From: Autumnicola sp041679265
GTDB taxonomy: Bacteria > Bacteroidota > Bacteroidia > Flavobacteriales > Flavobacteriaceae
Assembly: GCF_041679265.1 (NCBI RefSeq)
Contig: NZ_JBGFSM010000001.1
Coordinates: 1-64,000 of the forward strand
Direction of reading: 5' to 3'
DNA: 64,000 nt
Positions 25,183-34,626 of this stretch are shown here, one piece after another. The translations under genes and the position numbers were made by a program. The notes under the pieces are model-generated. The model was not told where the DNA came from, did no database searches, and was given only the letters and a program-made list of their open reading frames with translations. Each line of letters opens with the position of its first letter. The first letter of the stretch is position 1.

Positions 25183-25422
25183 ATGAAAATACAACTTGTT
25201 TTAATTTTTGCACTTGCCAGCATGTTTTTTATCTCATGCCGCGAAAGCACACAGGACAAAACAAAAGATGCCGTTGAAGCTATAGGAGACGACATTGAAG
25301 ATAACGCGCGCAAGGCAGGCGAAAAGATAAAGGACGGCGCCAAAAAGGTGAAAGAAGAAATGGATGAAGAAATTCATGAGACTGATGATGTTAATGGAGA
25401 AGAAGCCAATGATGACATCTAA
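25183..25422 (+). CDS. Small charged lipoprotein, paralogue of the 24885 gene
   Basis: A 79-aa precursor with a lipoprotein signal (ending SMFFISC) and the same mature start as its neighbour (CRESTQD against CRETTQE). The following helix mixes Lys and Glu (KAGEKIKDGAKKVKEEMDEE) and so is amphipathic but less acidic. The pair looks like a tandem duplication with divergence in charge. The function is unknown. The terminator upstream suggests it has its own promoter. Confidence 0.75.
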   Translation: MKIQLVLIFALASMFFISCRESTQDKTKDAVEAIGDDIEDNARKAGEKIKDGAKKVKEEMDEEIHETDDVNGEEANDDI

Positions 25423-25467
25423 GGAATAATAAATCTTCTTTAAAGAAAACTTTTTAACCTCATTACT

Positions 25468-25486
25468 CCCGGGCTCTAAAGCCGGG
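25468..25486. terminator. Convergent-gene hairpin
   Basis: CCCGG(G)CT-CTAA-AGCCGGG is a stem with one bulge between the convergent lipoprotein and polyprenyl-synthase genes. It may act in both directions, but neither side has a strong T-run. Confidence 0.4.
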
Positions 25487-25494
25487 CAAAATCA

Positions 25495-26472
25495 TTATTT
25501 TTTCCTCTCAATAACATAATTAACCATCAATTCCAAAGAATTCCTGTATGCAGAAGAAGGATAATCCTGTAAAATAAGGAGCGCTTCCCTTTGGAAGTCA
25601 ACCATTTTCCTCTCGGCGTATGTAAGACCGCCTTTATCTTTTACAAAAGCAATAACTTCCTGCACCCTTTTTTTATCCTTGTTATGCCTTTTAACCGAAT
25701 TTATTAACCAGGCCTTTTCTTTTTTTGAGCAATTATTCAGGGTATAAATAAGTGGCAAAGTCATTTTTTGCTCCTTAATATCTATTCCGGTAGGTTTACC
25801 AATCTTCTCCTCCCCATAATCAAAAAGATCATCTTTAATCTGAAACGCCATTCCTATCAATTCGCCAAACCTGCGCATTTTTGGAACATCCTCACTTTCC
25901 GGCTTTACCGCTGCGGCACCCAGGCTGCAGCAGGCAGCAATAAGGGTAGCGGTTTTTTGCCTGATGATATCGTAATAAACAGCTTCAGTAATATCGAGTC
26001 GCCGGGCCTTCTCAATCTGCAGCAACTCCCCTTCACTCATCTCCCGCACAGCTACAGATATGATCTTCAGCAAATCAAAATCATTATTATCAATAGATAA
26101 AAGGAGGCCTTTGGACAAAAGATAATCCCCCACCAAAACTGCAATTTTGTTTTTCCATAAAGCATTAATGCTGAAGAAACCACGCCTTCTGTTAGAATCA
26201 TCCACCACATCATCATGAACAAGTGTGGCGGTATGGATTAATTCTATAACCGAAGCCCCGCGGTACGTCCTCTCGTTCACATTTCCTCCCGATACCATTT
26301 TGGCAACGAGAAAAACAAACATGGGCCGCATCTGCTTGCCCTTGCGGTTTACAATGTAATGGGTAATACGGTTAAGAAGAGCTACTTTTGAAGTCATGGA
26401 CTGGAAGAACTTTTTTTCAAAAAGTTCCATTTCCTTCTCCACCGGAAGTTTTATTTGGGAAATTACCTTCAT
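25495..26472 (-). CDS. Polyprenyl diphosphate synthase
   Basis: A 325-aa trans-isoprenyl diphosphate synthase. The first Asp-rich motif is LVHDDVVDDSNRRRG (DDxxD type) near residue 84 and the second is QIKDDLFDYG near 212. GKQMRPMFVFLVAKM is the conserved substrate-binding segment. It should make the side chain of menaquinone or a similar long-chain prenyl diphosphate in the cytoplasm; chain length cannot be read reliably. It stands as a single gene followed by rlmN. Confidence 0.88.
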   Translation of the reverse strand: MKVISQIKLPVEKEMELFEKKFFQSMTSKVALLNRITHYIVNRKGKQMRPMFVFLVAKMVSGGNVNERTYRGASVIELIHTATLVHDDVVDDSNRRRGFFSINALWKNKIAVLVGDYLLSKGLLLSIDNNDFDLLKIISVAVREMSEGELLQIEKARRLDITEAVYYDIIRQKTATLIAACCSLGAAAVKPESEDVPKMRRFGELIGMAFQIKDDLFDYGEEKIGKPTGIDIKEQKMTLPLIYTLNNCSKKEKAWLINSVKRHNKDKKRVQEVIAFVKDKGGLTYAERKMVDFQREALLILQDYPSSAYRNSLELMVNYVIERKK

Positions 26473-26532
26473 AAAGCAATCAGCAAAGATAACTTTTTAT
26501 GGGAAATTTGGGACTGCTTTTTCAAAAGACGA

Positions 26533-27591
26533 TCATGCCGACTTATTTGCCAGCTGACCGCAGGCCGCATCAATATCTTTTCCGCGGGAACGCCTCACGG
26601 TTACGGTAATACCGTTCTTTTCCAGCATTTGCTGGTACATATCTGTAGCCCGGGCAGATGCCTGTTGAAATCCCCCATCATCTATAGGATTATATTCTAT
26701 AAGATTTACCTTGCAGGGTACCGCTTTGCAAAAATCCACCAACGCACGGGCGGCAGCTTCATTATCGTTTATACCTCTCCAGACAATATATTCATAGGTA
26801 ATCCGGCTTTTGGTTTTAGCGTACCAGTATTCCAGGGATTTCCTTAAATCTTTAAGCGGAAAAGTGGCATTAAAAGGCATAATTTTGGTACGGACTTCAT
26901 CTATGGCAGAATGTAAAGAAACGGCAAGTTTTATTTTGGCCTCGTCATCTGCCAGTTTTTTAATCATTTTTGGCACTCCTGAAGTTGAAATGGTAATACG
27001 TTTAGGAGACATTCCCAACCCGTCTTTAGAAGTTATTTTTTCTATAGCCTTCATCACGTTATTATAATTCATGAGCGGCTCCCCCATTCCCATAAAAACG
27101 ATGTTTGAAAGAGGTTTGTCAAAATACAAATGGCTTTCATTATCTATAGCAACCACCTGATCATAAATTTCGTCCGGATTAAGATTTCGCATTCTTTTTA
27201 ATCTTGCCGTTGCACAAAACTGGCAATCCAGGCTGCAACCTACCTGAGAAGAAACGCAGGCAGTAGTACGTGTAGCAGTGGGGATTAACACAGATTCTAT
27301 GGTTAAACCGTCATGTAACCTAACAGCATTTTTGATGGTGCCGTCACTGCTGCGTTGCATCTGGTCAACCCGTATGTGGTTAATCACAAAATTATCCATC
27401 AGCATCTCACGGGTCTCCTTGGAAAGGTTGGTCATTTCTTCAAAAGTATGAGCACTTTTGTTCCATAACCATTCATAAACCTGAGTTCCCCTAAAAGATT
27501 TATCGTCCTGGGAAACAAAGAATTCCTGAAGTTGCTTCTTCGTTAAAGCCCTTATATCCTTTTTGTCATTTTTCACACTGCAAAAATACAA
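26533..27591 (-). CDS. rlmN: 23S rRNA (adenine-2503-C2)-methyltransferase RlmN
   Basis: A 352-aa radical SAM enzyme with the cluster motif CSLDCQFCATARLKR, upstream CVSSQVGC, GMGEPLMNYNNV, and the C-terminal catalytic Cys in DIDAACGQLA. These are the RlmN hallmarks. It also modifies certain tRNAs in the known family members. The annotated ATG at 27591 abuts the queA terminator (27593), so a start at GTG 27576 (VKNDKKDIRAL) may be the real one. It is flanked by the polyprenyl synthase gene and queA. Confidence 0.95.
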   Translation of the reverse strand: MYFCSVKNDKKDIRALTKKQLQEFFVSQDDKSFRGTQVYEWLWNKSAHTFEEMTNLSKETREMLMDNFVINHIRVDQMQRSSDGTIKNAVRLHDGLTIESVLIPTATRTTACVSSQVGCSLDCQFCATARLKRMRNLNPDEIYDQVVAIDNESHLYFDKPLSNIVFMGMGEPLMNYNNVMKAIEKITSKDGLGMSPKRITISTSGVPKMIKKLADDEAKIKLAVSLHSAIDEVRTKIMPFNATFPLKDLRKSLEYWYAKTKSRITYEYIVWRGINDNEAAARALVDFCKAVPCKVNLIEYNPIDDGGFQQASARATDMYQQMLEKNGITVTVRRSRGKDIDAACGQLANKSA

Positions 27592-27592
27592 A

Positions 27593-27624
27593 AGACCTCA
27601 CAGGTTGAGAAACCTGTGAGGTCT
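27593..27624 (-). terminator. Terminator of queA
   Basis: AGACCTCACAGGTT-GAGA-AACCTGTGAGGTCT is a perfect 14-bp stem with a tetraloop. On the minus strand it is followed by TTTGTATTTTTG. It lies 22 bases past the queA stop. Confidence 0.85.
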
Positions 27625-27646
27625 AATTCCAAATTATATTTATCTT

Positions 27647-28696
27647 CTATAAAATAAGCATGGCATCGCCGTAAGTGTAAAACTTGTATTTTTCCTTAAC
27701 CGCCTCCTCATACGCCTTCTTCATAAAATCATGTCCTGCAAAGGCAGAAACCATCATCAATAGAGTTGATTTTGGAGTATGGAAATTAGTAATCATACAA
27801 TTGGCAATACTAAAATCGTAAGGCGGAAATATAAATTTATTGGTCCAACCGCCAAATTCATTAAGGGTAAGATTAGAAGACACCGAACTTTCCAAAGCTC
27901 TCATTACTGTGGTTCCCACTGCGCAGACCCTGCGTTTTTCAGTTTTAGCATTGTTAATGGTGTTCACCGCAGTGCTGTCTATAAAAGCTTCCTCACTATC
28001 CATTTTGTGCTTGGAAAGGTCTTCCACCTCTACCGGACTAAAAGTACCCAATCCAACATGAAGGGTTACTTCAGCAAAATCAATTCCTTTAATTTCCAGT
28101 CGTTTCAGCAGGTGCTTTGAAAAGTGTAAACCAGCCGTAGGTGCTGCCACTGCTCCCTCTTTTTTAGCATAAATTGTTTGGTAACGTTCTTCATCTGAAG
28201 GTTCCACCTCTCTTTTTATATATTTTGGAAGCGGGGTTTCCCCAAGATCGTTTAGTTTCTGCCGAAAATCTGCATAAGAGCCGTCATACAAAAATCTTAA
28301 GGTACGCCCTCTGGAAGTGGTATTATCTATAACTTCAGCCACAAGGCTCTCGTCGTCCCCAAAATAAAGTTTGTTCCCTATACGGATCTTACGTGCGGGA
28401 TCCACCAACACATCCCAAAGCTTTGTTTCAGGATTTAATTCCCTTAAAAGAAAAACTTCAATCCTGGCGCCGGTTTTTTCCTTATTTCCGAAGAGCCTGG
28501 CAGGAAATACTTTGGTATTATTCAATACCATCACGTCTTTTGGATCAAAATAATCTATAAGGTCTTTAAATTGCCTGTGTTCAATGGTTTGCTCTTTCCT
28601 GTTAAGAACCATAAGCCTTGCCTCATCCCGGTGTTCTGAAGGATATTCAGCCAAAAGTTCTTTTGGAAGTTCAAAATTGAAGTGTGAAAGTTTCAT
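27647..28696 (-). CDS. queA: tRNA S-adenosylmethionine ribosyltransferase-isomerase QueA
   Basis: About 349 aa. It starts MKLSHFNFELPKELLAEYPSE, so ATG 28696 is preferred over 28702. Conserved blocks are present: DEARLMVL, VMVLNNTKVFPARLFG, GAVAAPTAGLHFSKHLL, LHVGLGTFSPVEVED and NFHTPKSTLLMMVSAF. QueA adds the cyclopentene-diol ring in queuosine synthesis on tRNA. Its length is normal. It is followed by a strong terminator and preceded by aroA with about 86 bp between. Confidence 0.95.
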   Translation of the reverse strand: MKLSHFNFELPKELLAEYPSEHRDEARLMVLNRKEQTIEHRQFKDLIDYFDPKDVMVLNNTKVFPARLFGNKEKTGARIEVFLLRELNPETKLWDVLVDPARKIRIGNKLYFGDDESLVAEVIDNTTSRGRTLRFLYDGSYADFRQKLNDLGETPLPKYIKREVEPSDEERYQTIYAKKEGAVAAPTAGLHFSKHLLKRLEIKGIDFAEVTLHVGLGTFSPVEVEDLSKHKMDSEEAFIDSTAVNTINNAKTEKRRVCAVGTTVMRALESSVSSNLTLNEFGGWTNKFIFPPYDFSIANCMITNFHTPKSTLLMMVSAFAGHDFMKKAYEEAVKEKYKFYTYGDAMLIL

Positions 28697-28782
28697 TCCC
28701 ATAATTGAATTTTTAAAGGGCGCAAATATACAACCTCAACATAGGGGTTGTCAAGTAAATAGGAGTTTATTTAAAAAATGAT

Positions 28783-30012
28783 TTATTTGTCCGCCTGTTT
28801 TACTGAAAATTTTAATTTTTCGAGGTCTCCCCAAAACGAAGGATAAGACTTGGAAACCACTGCTGCATCGTTAATCCTAAATCCGGTTTTAAGTGCCAGA
28901 GGAGCAAAAGCCATCGCCATACGGTGATCATTATAGGTTTCTACGGAAACATCTTTGGCAAGCTCCTTTACCGGGAAAAGGCGTAGGCTGTCCTGGGTAA
29001 TATCCACCCTCGCGCCAAATTTTTCCATTTCGGTCTTAAGTGCTACCAAACGGTCTGTTTCTTTAATTTTTAAGGTGTGGAGACCTCCCAACTGGCAGCC
29101 AATACCCAATGCAAGACAGGTTACTGCGATGGTCTGGGCAATATCTGGCGAATTTTGAAGATTTTCAGAAATGCTCTTGGGCTTTTTACATGGTTTTTTA
29201 TGCAGGATAATACTGTCTTGCAGATATTCTGTGGTCACCCCAAAATTTTTATAAATCCTGGCCAGGCAGGAATCCCCCTGTAAACTTGTTTTGCGATAAT
29301 TGGAAAGTTTTATTTCCGCTTCCTCGCAAATGGCGGCGATACTGTAAAAATAAGAAGCTGAACTCCAGTCCGATTCAATATTGATTGTTTTTGAGGGCAA
29401 ATCTTTTTCCGGCTGAATTTTAATCCGGTTATTTTTAAATTCCCCTTTTACCCCGGCATTTTGTAATATCTCCAGGGTCATAGAAATATATGGAGCAGAA
29501 GTAATTTGCCCGTCTAGTGTGATTTCCAGGCCATCTGGCAAGGAAGGTGCAATAAGCATTAAAGCCGAAACATACTGGCTACTGATATTTGCCTGTACCC
29601 TTACCTTATTTTTTTCAAGTTTTTTCCCCTTTATACGTAAGGGAGGAAAACCTTCATTTTCTTCATAAAAAATTTCTGCCCCTAGGCTTCTTAAGGCATC
29701 TACAAGCAACTTTACAGGACGCTCCTTCATGCGTTTGCTACCGGTAAGCACCACTTCCCTTTCTTCACAGGAAGCAAAATAAGCTGCAAGAAAACGCATA
29801 GCTGTTCCTGCATGGTGTATATCTACAATTTCTTCCTTTGTAGACAGGGCTTTTTGCATCACCTGTGTATCATCACTATTGGAAAGGTTATTTACGCTAA
29901 GGCTGGAATACAATGCCTTAAGAATAAGCAGCCGGTTAGATTCACTTTTTGAACCGGTAATTTGCAGTTCCCCGCTGATTCTGCTTTTATTATGCGATAT
30001 GAAAATATCCAT
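28783..30012 (-). CDS. aroA: 5-enolpyruvylshikimate-3-phosphate synthase AroA
   Basis: A 409-aa shikimate-pathway enzyme. Visible motifs are SKSESNRLLILKAL near the start (shikimate-phosphate binding), HAGTAMRFLAAYFA (the equivalent of the LGNAGTA region) and, near the end, KETDRLVALKTEMEKFGA and YNDHRMAMAFAPLA. It is slightly short because bacteroidetal AroA proteins lack some insertions. It makes the chorismate precursor used by the Phe/Tyr operon at 39-43 kb, but is not part of that operon. Downstream genes are close on the same strand. Confidence 0.93.
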   Translation of the reverse strand: MDIFISHNKSRISGELQITGSKSESNRLLILKALYSSLSVNNLSNSDDTQVMQKALSTKEEIVDIHHAGTAMRFLAAYFASCEEREVVLTGSKRMKERPVKLLVDALRSLGAEIFYEENEGFPPLRIKGKKLEKNKVRVQANISSQYVSALMLIAPSLPDGLEITLDGQITSAPYISMTLEILQNAGVKGEFKNNRIKIQPEKDLPSKTINIESDWSSASYFYSIAAICEEAEIKLSNYRKTSLQGDSCLARIYKNFGVTTEYLQDSIILHKKPCKKPKSISENLQNSPDIAQTIAVTCLALGIGCQLGGLHTLKIKETDRLVALKTEMEKFGARVDITQDSLRLFPVKELAKDVSVETYNDHRMAMAFAPLALKTGFRINDAAVVSKSYPSFWGDLEKLKFSVKQADK

Positions 30013-30021
30013 TGAAGCCTT

Positions 30022-30285
30022 CTAATTTGATTTTTCTTTCCGCTTTTCCTTTGCCCTAAATTGTCCATACGACACGATAAGCCCATAAAAAAGTGCGGCT
30101 CCTATTTGCCCTATGGCATATTTTAAGCCATTCCCGGCGATATGATCCCGGTAATATTGCTCAAATGCAAATGTACCATATTCAAAAAAAACAGAAATTA
30201 CATTGTATAATACGGTAAATACCAGCCCAAGCACTACCACAGATCGCCAGTATTTTCCTTTAGACATAATACTTTTAAAGCCCAT
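30022..30285 (-). CDS. Small two-helix membrane protein
   Basis: An 87-aa protein with two membrane helices (about 15-35, VVVLGLVFTVLYNVISVFF, and 55-73, IGQIGAALFYGLIVSYG) and a basic tail. Its ATG shares a base with the stop of the MazG-like gene upstream, and aroA starts nine bases after its own stop, so it is embedded in an operon. I know no function. The tight packing supports real translation. Confidence 0.7.
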   Translation of the reverse strand: MGFKSIMSKGKYWRSVVVLGLVFTVLYNVISVFFEYGTFAFEQYYRDHIAGNGLKYAIGQIGAALFYGLIVSYGQFRAKEKRKEKSN

Positions 30286-30611
30286 TATTTTAGCTTTTCA
30301 TTATTATGGTGCCTGTCATGGTCCCGCCTGGTTTTAAGATCCAGTTTTTTATCGAAAGACTCCTGCAGGTTAACACCAGTTTGATTTGCAAGGCACAAAA
30401 CTACAAAAAGCACATCGGCCAGCTCCTCTCCCAGATCTTTATTTTTATCGCTTTCCTTTTCACTTTGTTCTCCATACCTCCGGGCAATAATCCTGGCTAC
30501 TTCTCCAACCTCCTCGGCAAGCTGCGCCATATTGGTAAGCTCGTTGAAATAACGAACTCCATGTTCATTTATCCAGATATCTACTGCTTCTTGAGCATCC
30601 TGTATTTTCAT
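30285..30611 (-). CDS. MazG-like nucleotide pyrophosphohydrolase
   Basis: A 108-aa all-alpha NTP pyrophosphatase. The metal-binding pattern EExxE...ExxD is visible as QLAEEVGEVARII and DLGEELADVLFVVLCLAN. Members of this family hydrolyse (d)NTPs as house-cleaning enzymes. It is the first gene of a probable operon with the two-helix membrane protein and aroA. The substrate is not predictable from sequence. Confidence 0.85.
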   Translation of the reverse strand: MKIQDAQEAVDIWINEHGVRYFNELTNMAQLAEEVGEVARIIARRYGEQSEKESDKNKDLGEELADVLFVVLCLANQTGVNLQESFDKKLDLKTRRDHDRHHNNEKLK

Positions 30612-30614
30612 TTT

Positions 30615-32621
30615 CTAAGCTTTGGAAAGCACTATGGCTTCTGTTTGTTTTTCTATTATTTGATTATAAAATTGTTTCAGGCCTTCATAATCTTCAGGAG
30701 CAAAAACCGTTTGTGGCATCTCCAGTTTAGATTTTATACTTAATACAGCTCCATTTTGCTGTACAAGAAAAGTGTATTTTACCGCTCCTTCATTGAGCTG
30801 GAAAATTCCACTTTCCGGGAAAGACTCCAAAACATATCCTTCAGGAATCATAAACGAAATAAATTCATCCTGAATAGAAGGGAAATCGAAAAATACGGGA
30901 TAGCTTCTTTCTTCTGCTTTAAAAGGATTTTCCTGCATGGCTTCAAATAGAAAGGGCTGTAAATATATTTTCCCATTAATTTCTTCTACCCCATTTTTAC
31001 CAGCAAATGTATAGGTTTCCTGAATTTTTTCATTTACAATTTCCCGGTTTTCCACAACAAGATCTGATACGGAATAATCTCCCAATTTCCCTTCAAGCTT
31101 CTCAAGATACTTTTCATCACTCCTCGTATTACTTTCACGAAAGTTTTTCGCATGCAGTCCCTGAAAAATTTTACTTGTTTTTCCCTTTATTTTCATATCC
31201 TCATCAAAACCTATATATAAAAAGCTTCTAACTTCTGAAAGCGTTGTTGGGAGAAGATCCACCCAGTCTGAAGTTCCTTCTTCCCGTATAAGCCTTCCCT
31301 GGAAATTTCTTGCTCTTTTAGGAAGCTGGCCTATAGCCGCAAAGGGATCTGTGGCGTCCAATAGCACGGTCTCTTCCGGAAGCTCCACACAGGAAATAAC
31401 ATAATTAAAACCATTGCGGGTGGGAAAAACAGGGATGCCATTATCGGGTGTGCTAATAAGTACTGGATTGGCTGTTAAGCCGGCATATCGCAGCATGCTG
31501 GTAAGCATCAGGTTAATATCTGCACAATTCCCCACCCCATCTTTATAGGCAGATTTAAGTCCCTTATCTGTGTAAAAGCCAACAAACTCGTTCCATTTTA
31601 CTTTGCTCTTCACATAATCATAAACCCTGGCCACCTTGGTAGCAGGATTTGAAATTCCCGCCAGCAATTGATCTATATCTTTTTTAAAATATCCCTGCTG
31701 ATCCAATTCGCTGCCCAGGCCCTCATATATGGATTTGGTTACACCCTCCCAGGTTTGCGAGTAATTATCAATAGGAGAATTGGGAAATTTGGTGTACATA
31801 AGTTCCCATTTAATATAAGCAGCGTAATTTTGAAGATAGTCCACAAATGGTTCTTGTTTCAGAGCCGGAATATCATCTTTTTCAACTGTATACACACTCT
31901 GCATATAATCTACAGAATTAGTGGAATAATTTGTAGATATCACTCTTCCATTCATACTCCGGTTACTTTGCTGGTAAGAATATTTAAAGGATTCTTTCCC
32001 CTGGTCTATATTAAAAATTATGCGGGATTTGAGATTGGAGTGCATTTTAAACCCAAAGAATTCAGGGATCTTCACCTTAGCTTCCAATCTTTTTATAGGA
32101 ATGGTGTATTGCAATTTTGTCTCGTCTACACTGGTTAAAAACGGGGACCTTATACTATAAGAATATTCTATCACGCTGCCTTCTTTTACTCCAGGCATTG
32201 TTAATTTGGTTTTAATGCGGTACTTGTTTACTTCTTCATCAAAAATACCATCATTGCGAAGCTTTTCGTCTTCTAATTTCCCTTCAACCATATTATAGGT
32301 ATAGCCTTTAATATTGGTAATCTTTTCGCGGTCAGACCCATTTTGATAGCCCGTGATTTCTTTAGTAGCCCAGTTAAAACCATCTTTTTTATAAATTTTT
32401 ATCCTTTCATAGACATCGGTTACCAACGTAAATCCTGTATGTTGATTGACTTCATAATAGGTATCCTGACTTTTATAAAGTACTGCAGCATTTACTGTAG
32501 AATCCAGGGGGTATGCCTTTTCCTGTACTTCTTCTTCTGAAACTTTCCCAAAGCGATAGTCTTGCGCAAAAAGAGGATTAAAAATAAACAGTAGCATTAA
32601 AAACGGATAATAATTTTTCAT
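30615..32621 (-). CDS. DUF3857/transglutaminase-like exported protein, copy 1
   Basis: A 668-aa protein with a signal peptide (MKNYYPFLMLLFIFNPLFAQ). The N-terminal DUF3857 region spans about 60-210, a transglutaminase-like core 290-410 and a DUF3858-like beta domain follows. In the core the Cys is present (VGNCADINLMLTSMLRYAGL), but the position of the catalytic His holds Tyr (GFNYVIS), with Asp following in LDATDPF. It is the last of three tandem paralogues with 18- and 73-base gaps. It acts in the periplasm or at the surface; the substrate is unknown. Confidence 0.8.
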   Translation of the reverse strand: MKNYYPFLMLLFIFNPLFAQDYRFGKVSEEEVQEKAYPLDSTVNAAVLYKSQDTYYEVNQHTGFTLVTDVYERIKIYKKDGFNWATKEITGYQNGSDREKITNIKGYTYNMVEGKLEDEKLRNDGIFDEEVNKYRIKTKLTMPGVKEGSVIEYSYSIRSPFLTSVDETKLQYTIPIKRLEAKVKIPEFFGFKMHSNLKSRIIFNIDQGKESFKYSYQQSNRSMNGRVISTNYSTNSVDYMQSVYTVEKDDIPALKQEPFVDYLQNYAAYIKWELMYTKFPNSPIDNYSQTWEGVTKSIYEGLGSELDQQGYFKKDIDQLLAGISNPATKVARVYDYVKSKVKWNEFVGFYTDKGLKSAYKDGVGNCADINLMLTSMLRYAGLTANPVLISTPDNGIPVFPTRNGFNYVISCVELPEETVLLDATDPFAAIGQLPKRARNFQGRLIREEGTSDWVDLLPTTLSEVRSFLYIGFDEDMKIKGKTSKIFQGLHAKNFRESNTRSDEKYLEKLEGKLGDYSVSDLVVENREIVNEKIQETYTFAGKNGVEEINGKIYLQPFLFEAMQENPFKAEERSYPVFFDFPSIQDEFISFMIPEGYVLESFPESGIFQLNEGAVKYTFLVQQNGAVLSIKSKLEMPQTVFAPEDYEGLKQFYNQIIEKQTEAIVLSKA

Positions 32622-32639
32622 AATGGTTGGGTATTTTTA

Positions 32640-34553
32640 CTAAGTTTTTTCTACAACAACTGCTTTTTGGCTATTCATCTCGCCTACGGCATCAATAAAA
32701 TCTTTAAAATCCTGATATCTTTCCGGGGCCCATTGTCCTTCCTTTATCTGTAAAAACCTCTTCACAATTAGTTCTGCCCCGTTCGTTTTTTCCAGTTTTT
32801 CTACCTGAAACCTGAAATCTCCAAATTCTGAAGCGATTTCTTTCCCCTCCGGCAGGGCTTCCACCACATAACCTTCAGGAATCTCAAATTTAAAAATATC
32901 AACGTAGGTTTTTCCTCGGTTCATTTTCACCGGATATTTCCTGTTTTCATCATCTGCAAACTGAATGCGGCTGTTATTAATAAAATTAAGCGGAAGCAGC
33001 AGGCGCTTCCCGGCTTTAATCGCAAATCTGTCTCCGTGAAATTTCAGCTCTTCAGTAAACCTGATAGAATCTTTGTTATTTTTAAAGCTAATTTCATCAA
33101 AAGAGATATTTTGCAGATACGGCCATTCCTCCCGATAATAATTCTTCTGAATTTTCTCGGTTTGCCTGGCTATGGGAAAAATGTCCCCGTAAGGTACTCC
33201 TGTGCTCTCCCTTTTAAATTCTGCGGCAAAGCCTCCCCCGTTTTCCAGGAAAATAGTACAGGTGGTTTTTTCCAGGTTTTCTTCTGCGGAATATTTTCTT
33301 GTTTTAACCATTTCTCCACCTTCAGGAGTAATTTTAAGCACATAACGGTCATCCGTAAAATCGCCAATGTAGTTAAATGGAAAATACTGGTTGGTACATT
33401 CCAGCCAAATATCATTTTCTTCCTCACGAGGAATATTTAAAATCACATGATTCCCCTGCATTTTGGCAAATTCAGGATTAATATCAATCTTTTCGCCGGA
33501 ATTTACCACCGTGTAATAAGCATCTATACCCTGTGACTTTAATAGTGCCTTGGTATAATTTGTAAGCCCTTTGCAATCGCCATAGCCAAGATTATCCACT
33601 TCATTGGCAGCAGCCGGTTCCCATCCGCCAATACCCAATGCTATGGCTACGTAACGCGTTTTATTTTGCACATAATTGTAAATTAACCTTGCCTTTTCTT
33701 CAACAGAGATAGCGTCTTTAACCAAAGCACTGATTTTCGCAACGGTTTCCTGTGGCAGTTCATCATGGCCTTTAATCAGGTTTTCATACTGCCATTTCCC
33801 AAATTCTTCCCAGTTCTTGGCCTTGCCATTAATCCCTCCTAAATGAAAATCCTCCAGTGCCACCAAAAGTTTGGGGGCAAGCTCTGAGAATTCGGGGCTT
33901 AAAACCTCCTGCTGCATGGCGGGAATATGATGTGCTTTATAAGTCAAATTAAAATCATCCACCTCTTTTTCAACTTTTAGGCTATCGAGGTTGGCTTCTA
34001 AAAACCGAAGAGAGGTTTTAATATTATTTACAAGTTGATATGAGGTATTCTCCACACTTAAATTAAATCCACTAACCAGCCACCAATCAGGCAGAAAAAC
34101 GCTGTTTGTGCTTTCTACTTCACTGGTATAACTTATAGTATAAGGATAGTTACGGGGCACGTAATCTAACCTACTCACCCGGTTATCTGCAAACAGAACG
34201 AAGGAGGGATAATTGCTCTGGTCCTGGAAATCCCTGCTTTTGAATTTTTCCAGCTCATTACCATTTCTATCATAGATTACCGCTTTCTGCTCTTTAATTT
34301 TTTCAGAGTCATCATATAGTTCGTACGCTCCCAGAAAACGGTCTCCTTTGGCGTTTAGCACGGTAATAATTTTATTTGTTTTAATAACAACTTTGTCTAA
34401 ATCTTCAATGGTAATGCTACGGCTGTAATCCCTTACCACAGCATTGGCATTTTTAAGAAGATCTGGATCTATGCCGGAAACCGGATAAAATTCCTGGCTC
34501 TGGATGCTTAATGAATAGAAAGCAACCAATAGAAATAAAAAACGTTTTTTCAT
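32640..34553 (-). CDS. DUF3857/transglutaminase-like exported protein, copy 2
   Basis: A 637-aa paralogue with signal peptide (MKKRFLFLLVAFYSLSIQSQ). It is the only copy of the trio with a complete transglutaminase triad: Cys in YGDCKGLTNYTKALL, His in MQGNHVILNIP and Asp/Glu in WLECTNQYFPFNYIGDFTDD. DUF3857 is N-terminal (about 50-200) and a beta domain C-terminal. If any member is enzymatically active it is this one. The middle position in the array suggests the outer two copies derived from a related active ancestor. Confidence 0.82.
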   Translation of the reverse strand: MKKRFLFLLVAFYSLSIQSQEFYPVSGIDPDLLKNANAVVRDYSRSITIEDLDKVVIKTNKIITVLNAKGDRFLGAYELYDDSEKIKEQKAVIYDRNGNELEKFKSRDFQDQSNYPSFVLFADNRVSRLDYVPRNYPYTISYTSEVESTNSVFLPDWWLVSGFNLSVENTSYQLVNNIKTSLRFLEANLDSLKVEKEVDDFNLTYKAHHIPAMQQEVLSPEFSELAPKLLVALEDFHLGGINGKAKNWEEFGKWQYENLIKGHDELPQETVAKISALVKDAISVEEKARLIYNYVQNKTRYVAIALGIGGWEPAAANEVDNLGYGDCKGLTNYTKALLKSQGIDAYYTVVNSGEKIDINPEFAKMQGNHVILNIPREEENDIWLECTNQYFPFNYIGDFTDDRYVLKITPEGGEMVKTRKYSAEENLEKTTCTIFLENGGGFAAEFKRESTGVPYGDIFPIARQTEKIQKNYYREEWPYLQNISFDEISFKNNKDSIRFTEELKFHGDRFAIKAGKRLLLPLNFINNSRIQFADDENRKYPVKMNRGKTYVDIFKFEIPEGYVVEALPEGKEIASEFGDFRFQVEKLEKTNGAELIVKRFLQIKEGQWAPERYQDFKDFIDAVGEMNSQKAVVVEKT

Positions 34554-34626
34554 TAAGATTTGAATAGCGGAATAATATTGAAAGTATAGAAAATTTTCTA
34601 AAATATTTTATCCCTAAAAGTTAAAC

